The translations under genes were made by a program, and so were the position numbers. A stretch of DNA of 10,668 nucleotides, from the NCBI GenBank assembly GCA_035480535.1, contig DATIHQ010000112.1:1-10668 (forward strand), given 5' to 3'. This stretch comes from DATIHQ01 sp035480535. Lineage in GTDB: Bacteria > Chlamydiota > Chlamydiia > Chlamydiales > SM23-39. The notes beneath the pieces are model-generated. The model saw nothing but the letters and a program-made list of their open reading frames with translations. It had not been told where the DNA came from and searched no databases. Shown piece after piece: positions 1 to 5,820 of this stretch. The first letter of the stretch is position 1; each line of letters starts with the position of its first letter.

Positions 1-2
1 AG

Positions 3-464
3 GTGCCGCCCTTGTCTTTGCCTGTTGAATGTCTGGGCATTGAAGATGGAGTTTTAACAGATCGGCCTCAAAAGCTAAAATACAATCCGTTGCGCAGGTC
101 GGGACTAGAACTCGTAAAGTTCCAACCTCGATGGAAAGAACCTCCTCAAAAATTGCTTGAAGGGGGAGGAAGTGTATTGATTGAAATGATTACTCCAAGA
201 AGGCATTTGGATTGGGAATTCAGACAGCTTCGATTGACAGAGGGGCGCGCTATGACGTTAGCCAGAGCGCTTTTCAAAGCTGTCGGAGATGGGCAGGAAG
301 AAGATGCACTATCGATGTTGAAGAGGATTGATGGGGAACTCCCAAAATCGGGGGGCTCTTTGATCAAAGAAGCGGCTTGGAGAGGAGCCGATCCAAAAAT
401 GCGCGAAGGCATTGAGAAGAATTACGTGAACAGCGCCTTTAATTGCCGTAGAGTTTCTTCATAA
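3..464 (+). CDS. 3' part of an unrecognised protein, convergent with cdsN
   Basis: The frame is open to the left edge of the window, so the true start probably lies outside; a GTG at base 3 is the first possible start seen here. The visible 153 residues are mostly charged and helix-prone in the second half, with no membrane segment, signal peptide or motif I recognise. It is the only long frame in the first 421 bases that looks protein-like, which is the main reason to list it. The last 14 codons are read from the strand opposite the end of cdsN, so the two genes converge and overlap by 43 bases. The tail encoded by that overlap may therefore be an accidental extension after loss of an original stop codon. 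No link to type III secretion is evident. It could instead be a chance frame in a decayed stretch. Confidence 0.42.
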   Translation: MPPLSLPVECLGIEDGVLTDRPQKLKYNPLRRSGLELVKFQPRWKEPPQKLLEGGGSVLIEMITPRRHLDWEFRQLRLTEGRAMTLARALFKAVGDGQEEDALSMLKRIDGELPKSGGSLIKEAAWRGADPKMREGIEKNYVNSAFNCRRVSS

Positions 465-1738
465 GAACATTTTTCTTCGATCTGCTGCTTGAGAAAGCGG
501 TTCACCTTATCAATATATTTTAATGCAAAATCGGCATTTTTATCGGATCCTGGCTTATATTCGCCAATGCGGATCAGCAGTTCGTTTTTCTTGTAGTTCG
601 CTAAGACTTCCCGCAATTTCCCAATGAGCTCGAGATGCTGCCGGTCGACGATGTGGGGCAAAATTCGGCTGACGGAGGCTAAGACGTCGATCGCTGGATA
701 GTGATATTGGCGCGCCAGTTCTGAAGAGAGAATGATGTGGCCATCGAGAATGGAGCGCACCTCGTCGGCAACCGGCTCGTTGAGATCATCTCCTGCCACG
801 AGAATGGTGTAGAAGGCGGTGATCGATCCTTTTTCAGAGTTTCCCGAACGCTCTAAAAGGCGGGGAAGAATGGCAAAAACAGAGGGAGTATAGCCAGCTC
901 GGGCGGGGGGCTCTCCTGCGGCCAGGCCGATCTCGCGTAAAGCGCGGGCAAATCGGGTGACTGAGTCCATCATCAAGATAACTGATTTTCCCTGTTCGCG
1001 GAAATACTCTGCAATGGCAGTGCCTACATAAGCGGCATTGATGCGCATTTGAGCGGCTTGATCGGATGTAGAGACGACGATGACCGAGCGCTTCATCCCT
1101 TCGACGCCCAGGTCATTTTGCAAAAATTCGCGCACTTCCCGTCCCCGCTCTCCAATGAGCGAGATGACGTTGATATCGGCTTGGGCATTGCGCGCGATCA
1201 TCCCGAGCAGCGTCGATTTTCCGACCCCGGCTGCGGAGAAAATGCCCACTCTTTGCCCTTTTCCGCATGTGAGAACGGCATCGATCCCCCGCACACCGAC
1301 CGAAATCGGTTTCGTGATTAAGGTTCTTTTCAGCGGATCGGGGGGAGTATTGAGAACGGAAATGGTATCTTCGAGTTTTAAAGGCCCGTGCGTATCTTCA
1401 TCGAGCGGCTGCCCCATTCCATTTAGCACGCGGCCCAAGAGCTGCGGGCCCACTTTAATGTGCATCGGCATCCGCATCGGGATCACTTCAGAAGAGGGGC
1501 CGATTCCCTTCATCTCTCCAAGAGGGGAAAGGAGCACCTCATCTCTAGTAAAACCGACGACTTCAGCGGCGAGAGGTTCTCCATCGCGCTTGATCAGGCA
1601 AAGTTCCCCCATTTTCACTTGGGGGATCACGGCGCGGATCAACATGCCGACCGCTTCCGTAATGCGCCCATGGACTGTGGTCAGTTCCACATCTTCCAGA
1701 TGGCTCATCAATTTATCAAGAGAAGGAGGTAAATCCAT
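422..1738 (-). CDS. cdsN: Type III secretion ATPase CdsN (SctN family)
   Basis: This is the hexameric cytoplasmic ATPase at the base of the injectisome. It releases chaperones and unfolds substrates for export. The 438 residues are the usual SctN/FliI length and match chlamydial CdsN (CT669) closely throughout. The N-terminal beta-barrel region spans roughly residues 15-95. The P-loop is SAAGVGKST at 168-176, the catalytic glutamate lies in GERGREV (E197), Walker B ends in LMMDS (D258), and the arginine finger region is near R358 in DVLASVSR. The C-terminal helical domain starts near 370. The P-loop begins with Ser where Ala or Gly is usual. The ATG lies 4 bases after the CT668-like stop codon and has only a short AGG at close spacing, so translation is probably coupled to the upstream gene. 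It is the last gene of the run; no cdsO follows on this strand. Confidence 0.97.
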   Translation of the reverse strand: MDLPPSLDKLMSHLEDVELTTVHGRITEAVGMLIRAVIPQVKMGELCLIKRDGEPLAAEVVGFTRDEVLLSPLGEMKGIGPSSEVIPMRMPMHIKVGPQLLGRVLNGMGQPLDEDTHGPLKLEDTISVLNTPPDPLKRTLITKPISVGVRGIDAVLTCGKGQRVGIFSAAGVGKSTLLGMIARNAQADINVISLIGERGREVREFLQNDLGVEGMKRSVIVVSTSDQAAQMRINAAYVGTAIAEYFREQGKSVILMMDSVTRFARALREIGLAAGEPPARAGYTPSVFAILPRLLERSGNSEKGSITAFYTILVAGDDLNEPVADEVRSILDGHIILSSELARQYHYPAIDVLASVSRILPHIVDRQHLELIGKLREVLANYKKNELLIRIGEYKPGSDKNADFALKYIDKVNRFLKQQIEEKCSYEETLRQLKALFT

Positions 1739-1742
1739 GAAC

Positions 1743-2396
1743 CTACAATTGTGTATTCATGATGGTTGTAATCGAACTAATGACTTTGCTTAAGAGGGTG
1801 GAGGTGTATTCAATTTCCTGTTGCGCAAGTCCCATCTTGACCTGAAGATACATCATATCGCCAGGTCGAAGCTCTTCCCCTTTGCCCGAAAGTTCTTTGA
1901 GTTTCTGCTGCACCGCCAAAAGCTTTTCTTGCCCATCATTCACATAGGCGACGAATCGATCCAAAGGCGTTGAGCCGGGCGGCATTTTTAAAGAAGAGGT
2001 GTCCATTCCCAATTTGGAGCCAGCATCTTGAATGTAGCCATGCGCATCGCTCAATTTGTTTTTTAAGAGATGGGTTTGCGATCGCTTTAACTTTAAGTTT
2101 TGGGTGTTGAGCTGTTGGCCCACAGTTCCTAAAGAATCTTGCGCCGTTCTCGCCTGCGCAATCAAAGAATTAAAGCTTGGACCCGCAGTTTGAAAGGCAG
2201 TTCCTCGAGCGAGCTCAATCGGCGTCGGTCCTCCCGCAGTTCCGGGAGCGGGGACTCCTTTTGCCGATGTCGGCGTCTCCTGCATATACGATTGAAAACC
2301 GGTGGGCGCCGGAGGCGTTCTCGGCTTATCGGTTGGCTCAATCGACTTCCCAGGAGAAATCGAATCGGGGCTTTTATCTGGAGGAGGCGTAGTCAT
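1743..2396 (-). CDS. CT668-like protein, probable T3SS inner-rod subunit (SctI)
   Basis: By position between CdsG and CdsN this 217-residue protein corresponds to chlamydial CT668. The first 60 or so residues are rich in Pro, Thr and Ser and look disordered. The middle (about 70-130 and 145-173) is helical and rich in Gln and Lys. The last 42 residues (176-217) read LRPGDMMYLQVKMGLAQQEI followed by a helix ending in MNTQL. This resembles the C-terminal pattern of YscI/PrgJ-type inner-rod proteins, where an L-x-P-x-(D/E)-x-L-x-L-Q stretch precedes an amphipathic helix that ends at or near the C-terminus. In Yersinia the order is yscE-F-G-H-I, so an I gene after G is also expected by synteny. 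The start codon overlaps the cdsG stop by one base (TAATG), indicating translational coupling. Family by position is secure; the rod role is inference. Confidence 0.8.
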   Translation of the reverse strand: MTTPPPDKSPDSISPGKSIEPTDKPRTPPAPTGFQSYMQETPTSAKGVPAPGTAGGPTPIELARGTAFQTAGPSFNSLIAQARTAQDSLGTVGQQLNTQNLKLKRSQTHLLKNKLSDAHGYIQDAGSKLGMDTSSLKMPPGSTPLDRFVAYVNDGQEKLLAVQQKLKELSGKGEELRPGDMMYLQVKMGLAQQEIEYTSTLLSKVISSITTIMNTQL

Positions 2397-2818
2397 TATT
2401 TACTTTTCCCTGCAGGGCCAGGATTTTTCTTGATGAACTTCTCCACGAAATCGATCGCCGTGCCAGCGAGGCGCTTGATCATCGGATCTTTCGACTTGAG
2501 AGTTTGTTCCAAGATTTTTTCCCCTTTGTCAATGGTGTTTGGCATCATGCTCATGCAAAGACCTAGAAAGGCTTTCGCCATTTCATTCGTCGGGTCTTTA
2601 TGAAGCACATCTTCAAACATCTTGACCGCCTGTTTTAGCTCCAACTTATGGAGATGGAGATAGCCAAAACCAACCTTCGGCATCACATTGTCGGGGTCTA
2701 GCAACTCTGCCGCGCGGAACAATTTAAGCGCCGCATCTTCATCCGCCTGATTGACCGCGATAAAGCCAGCCTCCAGCAGCATGATGAAGTCATCCTTATA
2801 CTTTTTCCATATTGACAT
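2396..2818 (-). CDS. cdsG: CdsG, TPR chaperone of the needle subunit
   Basis: CdsG (CT667 position) is a small cytoplasmic TPR protein. In Chlamydia, CdsE and CdsG together bind the needle subunit CdsF and keep it from polymerising before export, like YscE/YscG in Yersinia. The 140 residues show two recognisable tetratricopeptide-type helix pairs, about 13-46 (with AALKLFRAAELLDPDN) and 47-80 (with AVKMFEDVLHKDPTN), then a third less regular helical pair. A short basic, Pro/Gly/Lys-rich tail closes the protein. The ATG is preceded by AAGAGGA at suitable spacing. The gene follows cdsF after 50 bases, the second-longest gap in this operon after cdsD and still shorter than 60 bases, and its stop overlaps the next start by one base. 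Confidence 0.92.
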   Translation of the reverse strand: MSIWKKYKDDFIMLLEAGFIAVNQADEDAALKLFRAAELLDPDNVMPKVGFGYLHLHKLELKQAVKMFEDVLHKDPTNEMAKAFLGLCMSMMPNTIDKGEKILEQTLKSKDPMIKRLAGTAIDFVEKFIKKNPGPAGKSK

Positions 2819-2868
2819 GATTCAAAGTCCTCTTAATCGTACATAAAACTTTATACCACAAATCACGA

Positions 2869-3117
2869 TTATTGCGGTTTCTGGTTTCTGATTGCAGCGT
2901 TAATCACCGAGTTGACCTGAGAGATCAAGTTGGAGATCGATTCGCCAATCTGCGTTACTTGGCTCATTTGGAATTGCAGCAAGATAAAGGATCCAGGCGT
3001 CGCTTGGCTAATCTTACTCGCCAACGCGCGCACCTGTTTCACTAGGCCCGATTGCAATTTTTTATAAGCCGATATCAATGATGTAAACGAGAGGGTTACA
3101 CCTGGAAGAGTGATCAT
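2869..3117 (-). CDS. cdsF: CdsF, type III secretion needle subunit (SctF)
   Basis: This is the subunit that polymerises into the extracellular needle. At 82 residues it has the size of needle proteins (about 80-87) and of chlamydial CT666. It is almost wholly predicted helix, with a break around residues 39-43 (QATPGS), which fits the helix-turn-helix hairpin of SctF proteins. The C-terminal half (about 44-80) is rich in Ser, Asn, Gln and Ile with heptad-like spacing, as expected for the helix lining the needle channel. There is no signal peptide, as is normal for a type III substrate. The start has AGGAG 7 bases upstream; this Shine-Dalgarno overlaps the cdsE stop (TAGGAG), and the genes are 10 bases apart. 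It lies directly between its presumed chaperones CdsE and CdsG. Confidence 0.95.
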   Translation of the reverse strand: MITLPGVTLSFTSLISAYKKLQSGLVKQVRALASKISQATPGSFILLQFQMSQVTQIGESISNLISQVNSVINAAIRNQKPQ

Positions 3118-3127
3118 TTTGAGGCTC

Positions 3128-3358
3128 CTATTTCGCTACTTTTCGTATGACTTTCTGCAAGGCGGCATAACCATGTAAAAGAATTCCTAAACGATCGAAT
3201 TCTTTTTCATTTTGACCTTCTCGAAGAAGTTTTTTAAGTTCATGAATTCGTTTTTCCACTTTGTCTAAAATCTCTTTCCCGCGATGAGGTTTTTGTTTAA
3301 TCTCGTTTTCGAGATCGAATGCAAACCTTTTATCGGGTTCTTTTTCTAATCCGTACAT
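3128..3358 (-). CDS. cdsE: CdsE, needle co-chaperone (YscE-like)
   Basis: This 76-residue, highly charged, all-helical protein occupies the CT665 (CdsE) position. In Chlamydia, CdsE acts with CdsG as a heterodimeric chaperone of the CdsF needle subunit in the cytoplasm. Two helices separated by a short break can be seen: about 14-46, rich in Glu/Lys/Arg, and about 52-74. This resembles the helical hairpin of YscE. The start is well supported by AGGAGGGG about 8 bases before the ATG, one of the best ribosome-binding sites in the operon, which fits a small protein needed in amount. It follows cdsD after 29 bases and precedes cdsF by 10. Similarity within the family is weak at sequence level, so the assignment rests on size, composition and gene order. 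Confidence 0.88.
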   Translation of the reverse strand: MYGLEKEPDKRFAFDLENEIKQKPHRGKEILDKVEKRIHELKKLLREGQNEKEFDRLGILLHGYAALQKVIRKVAK

Positions 3359-3387
3359 AAATCATCCCCTCCTCATTTCACCGGGTT

Positions 3388-5250
3388 TTACCGGGTATAG
3401 TCGATTTTATATTTTAATCCATCTTTTTCAAGTAGAATCGTATTTGGTTCGATTGTTGTGATCTTCATTCCATCCACTTGATCGCCTAAAGTATAGATTT
3501 TTCCATTGAGCACAATGCTATAGCCCCGCCCATCGAACATCGATGAGCCAGTGACTTGATATTGTTGCGTTAAATCGATGCCCGCCTGATTCGGATGGGT
3601 CGCTACGGCAAAGTTTTTCACCGAATGTACGCCGGGAATCGCATTGATCTGCTTGAGTAAATCTTTGTATTCCCCTTCCATCTTATCGCTATAAACGCCC
3701 GCTAAGACGACATCGCCATTCGTCAGCTGCATCGTCACCGCGCCAAAGCTTTGCGATGTCAAAAGACTTTGAAGCTGCGTATTGAGATTTTCTACAATCG
3801 CCACCTTATTTTGCAGCCGGTCGAGATAAGGGAAGTTCACAGTTAAATATTCTGCCAGCGCCACGCCATCGGCATTCGTTTGGATGTAGCCCACCGCATC
3901 AAACCGGCCTGCCTCAGGCACTTGGATGCTCACTCCGCGCCAAGCGGCATTATCATTTAAGACATCATTCATCGTCTTTGCGACCAGCTCATCGATCACG
4001 ACATTATCTTCAGTCGCCAAAATAAAAGGAATTTGCCCCACTCGATAATTCATTTCCTGATATTCAACGCCCGTCTGGACATGTCCTACCAAGAACAACT
4101 TTCCGCTGCCGGGGTTATAAGAAAATTGCACATCTTTGAACTTCGCAAGCGCCTCTTTGATCTCATCAACCGGTTCTTTTTGAACTACTTCAACCCCTTT
4201 GGATTTGAACAAAGAGAAGAAACTTAAAAAGACCACCAAGAAAACCACAACGAATGAAGCACCGGCGATCAAATACTTCGGCGGAATCGGCTCCCGTTTC
4301 CAATCTTTGGCAGGCTCTGCAACAGGCTCCTCAACGGGCGCCTCAACCTTTGGTGGTTCATAAGTCGAAACGACAGGGGAATAAATTGTTTCTTGCGGCG
4401 CTTCTCGATCGATGATTAAAAAGACCGTCGTCCCCAACGCGATCAGATCTTGCGGTGTGACAACTCTCTTTTCACTGATCGGAGTCCCATTGACCACCGT
4501 CCCATTCTTCGAGCCCAGATCTTCAATTTCGAGCGTCCCCTCAGAGCTTACGACCAATCGCGCATGATGGCGCGACACGCTTAAATCTTGGAACACGATA
4601 TCGCAAGAACTTGGATCCTTGCCGATGATATAGGTGCGTCCCTTATCGATGCCGATTTCGGCACCTGCATTGGGACCTGAAATCACTTTCAAGATAAGAG
4701 GCGCTTCAGAAATTAAATTAAAGGGAAGTTCTTCTTCTCCTTCCTCGAAGATCGTATCGTAAGCAGTCGGTTCTCTCACCTTTGCTTTCTCAACCGGAAT
4801 TTCTTCCACGATTTCTTCAACAACAGGCGCCGCCTCTTCTTCAACAGCCGGCTTTTCAGGCTCTGTATCGCCAAAGATATCGTCGTAAGCGGCTTTCTGT
4901 TTCTTCTTTTTCTCTTTTTTAGATGGCGGAGTGGCCCCCATATCGGGGACCTTTTCTTCAGAAAAAAGAAATCCCGTATTCCCAATTTGGACGCGGTCCC
5001 CCTCTTTTAAAAGGACCCGATCCTCATGTTCTTCGTCATTCACCAATGTGGGATTGACGCGGCTTAAGTTTTTAAGGTAAATCCCTTCCGGCGCTCGTGT
5101 CAGGCGGGCATGTTTTCTAGAAACGGTGCTATCTTCGATGACAAAATCGGCCTCATCTGGATCCCGGCCGATGATCCAATCTTCCCCCTCTTCTAAATTG
5201 AGGACTAAACCGCGGTGCGGTCCCTCTTCTGCGATCAGGTGCGCTGGCAT
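3388..5250 (-). CDS. cdsD: CdsD, inner-membrane ring protein with two FHA domains (SctD)
   Basis: SctD proteins form the outer part of the inner-membrane ring of the injectisome. Two FHA domains are visible. FHA1 (about 1-98) has G28-R29, S44-x-x-H47 and N66-P-T68; FHA2 (about 185-283) has G210-K211, S226-x-x-H229 and N249-G-T251. Between them lies a Lys-rich then Glu/Pro-rich linker containing two near-copies of AYD-[DT]-IF (121-126 and 163-168). One membrane helix at about 327-348 is followed by a periplasmic part with repeated small alpha/beta (BON-like) ring-building modules. The last 45 residues (GKIYTLGDQVDGMKI and on) form a small beta domain recalling secretin-adaptor domains such as PilP. 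At 620 residues it is about 200 shorter than C. trachomatis CdsD as I recall it. The gene starts 29 bases after scc4; the Shine-Dalgarno (GAAGAA) is weak. Confidence 0.94.
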   Translation of the reverse strand: MPAHLIAEEGPHRGLVLNLEEGEDWIIGRDPDEADFVIEDSTVSRKHARLTRAPEGIYLKNLSRVNPTLVNDEEHEDRVLLKEGDRVQIGNTGFLFSEEKVPDMGATPPSKKEKKKKQKAAYDDIFGDTEPEKPAVEEEAAPVVEEIVEEIPVEKAKVREPTAYDTIFEEGEEELPFNLISEAPLILKVISGPNAGAEIGIDKGRTYIIGKDPSSCDIVFQDLSVSRHHARLVVSSEGTLEIEDLGSKNGTVVNGTPISEKRVVTPQDLIALGTTVFLIIDREAPQETIYSPVVSTYEPPKVEAPVEEPVAEPAKDWKREPIPPKYLIAGASFVVVFLVVFLSFFSLFKSKGVEVVQKEPVDEIKEALAKFKDVQFSYNPGSGKLFLVGHVQTGVEYQEMNYRVGQIPFILATEDNVVIDELVAKTMNDVLNDNAAWRGVSIQVPEAGRFDAVGYIQTNADGVALAEYLTVNFPYLDRLQNKVAIVENLNTQLQSLLTSQSFGAVTMQLTNGDVVLAGVYSDKMEGEYKDLLKQINAIPGVHSVKNFAVATHPNQAGIDLTQQYQVTGSSMFDGRGYSIVLNGKIYTLGDQVDGMKITTIEPNTILLEKDGLKYKIDYTR

Positions 5251-5279
5251 ACGTTTCTATTCTTCACTTTTAGATCGCG

Positions 5280-5681
5280 TTATAATATGGCTTCTTTCTC
5301 AAATTTTGCTACTTCTTCTCGCCAATAAATCAAATAGTTGACAAAATCTTCGATATTTTCTCTAAAAGCCTGATAGCTCATTTCATACGGCAATCCGAGA
5401 GAGAGTGTCAAGGACTTCTCTCCCTCGTCCATTCCGATGCGCGAGCCTCCGGTCCCTTGACCTAACAGATTGGCGCGCATCAAATAAATGAACAGATCTT
5501 CTCTTTTTCTTTCGGGGCAGCGGCAAATATTTGCCTGCATGGCAACACCTGGCTCGAGATCTCTCAGTTGCAGCAGCGCCTCATCGCTTAAACGAAAGAG
5601 GTAAAATTTCCCTTCGTTCAGTTTGGGCGCGGGGCGAATGTCTAATTCGCTGCACAACTTTCCTAAGTATTCTCGAAGCAT
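5280..5681 (-). CDS. scc4: Scc4-like type III secretion chaperone (CT663 position, CesT/SycE class)
   Basis: At 133 acidic residues this has the size and pattern of class I (CesT/SycE) secretion chaperones: an N-terminal helix (about 1-14, LREYLGKLCSELDI), a beta sheet in the middle (FYLFRLSD, VAMQANICRCP, DLFIYLMRANLLGQG) and a C-terminal helix (about 105-130). It sits directly before cdsD, the place of CT663 in C. trachomatis. CT663 (Scc4) is known to pair with Scc1 as chaperone for the gatekeeper CopN, and separately to bind RNA polymerase and lower sigma-66-dependent transcription. Whether this homologue does both cannot be told from sequence. It heads the seven-gene run ending at cdsN; a candidate promoter lies at 5702-5730. 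The ATG has AGAGGG about 7 bases upstream; the nearby ATG and GTG codons further up are out of frame. Confidence 0.85.
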   Translation of the reverse strand: MLREYLGKLCSELDIRPAPKLNEGKFYLFRLSDEALLQLRDLEPGVAMQANICRCPERKREDLFIYLMRANLLGQGTGGSRIGMDEGEKSLTLSLGLPYEMSYQAFRENIEDFVNYLIYWREEVAKFEKEAIL

Positions 5682-5701
5682 CGGCGTGCACCCTCTGCCT
5701 C

Positions 5702-5730
5702 ATTATTCAATGGAGGGAGAAAATTTACAA
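5702..5730 (-). promoter_or_regulatory. Candidate sigma-70-type promoter of the scc4-cdsN operon
   Basis: Read on the minus strand, TTGTAA (5725-5730) and AATAAT (5702-5707) are separated by exactly 17 bases. This gives 4/6 and 5/6 matches to the -35 and -10 consensus. The predicted transcript would start near 5695, leaving a leader of about 14 bases with the scc4 ribosome-binding site. It is the best candidate in the 139-base gap before scc4, but the region is AT-rich, so chance matches are possible. Confidence 0.42.
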
Positions 5731-5757
5731 GGAGGAAAATTTGGTGGAGAAAATAGG
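5712..5757. repeat. Three imperfect purine-rich direct repeats upstream of scc4
   Basis: On the plus strand a GGAG-purine-GAAAAT unit occurs three times in succession, beginning near 5712 (GGAGGGAGAAAATTT), 5731 (GGAGGAAAATTT) and 5746 (GGAGAAAAT). The first copy overlaps the spacer and -35 box of the candidate scc4 promoter, so a regulatory role is possible. Copies differ in length (19, 15 and about 12 bases), and simple purine bias could also explain them. Confidence 0.45.
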
Positions 5758-5764
5758 ATAACGG

Positions 5765-5791
5765 AAAAATGGGCCCACGGATATTTGTGGG
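5765..5791 (-). terminator. Weak candidate terminator after the 484-residue gene
   Basis: On the minus strand, CCCAC (5787-5791) pairs with GTGGG (5774-5778) across an 8-base loop; GGGCCCA then leads into five T (5765-5769). The stem is only 5 base pairs and the T run is offset by about 4 bases from it, so it would be a weak terminator and some read-through into scc4 is likely. It lies about 30 bases after the stop codon of the upstream gene. Confidence 0.28.
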
Positions 5792-5820
5792 GAAGAAAAA
5801 TGAAAACGATGAATTTTGTT

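Noticed and set aside
146..412. 88-codon minus-strand frame downstream of cdsN, considered as a cdsO remnant
   Set aside because: Ser/Pro/Leu-rich with none of the long charged coiled coil expected for SctO, and antisense to the more protein-like plus-strand frame.
1080..1793. 237-codon plus-strand frame opposite cdsN
   Set aside because: It lies wholly antisense to the strongly conserved ATPase, has low-complexity Ser/Pro/Arg composition and no good ribosome-binding site; a shadow frame.
2139..2603. 154-codon plus-strand frame across the CT668-like/cdsG junction
   Set aside because: Very Arg/Ser-rich composition, antisense to two well-supported genes.
3381..3395. CCGGG direct repeat flanking a T-run at the cdsD stop
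   Set aside because: Only a 5-base repeat and partly coding; too short to mean anything.
5251..5279. Possible internal promoter between scc4 and cdsD
   Set aside because: Gap of 29 bases with no recognisable hexamer pair; read-through from scc4 is the simpler explanation.
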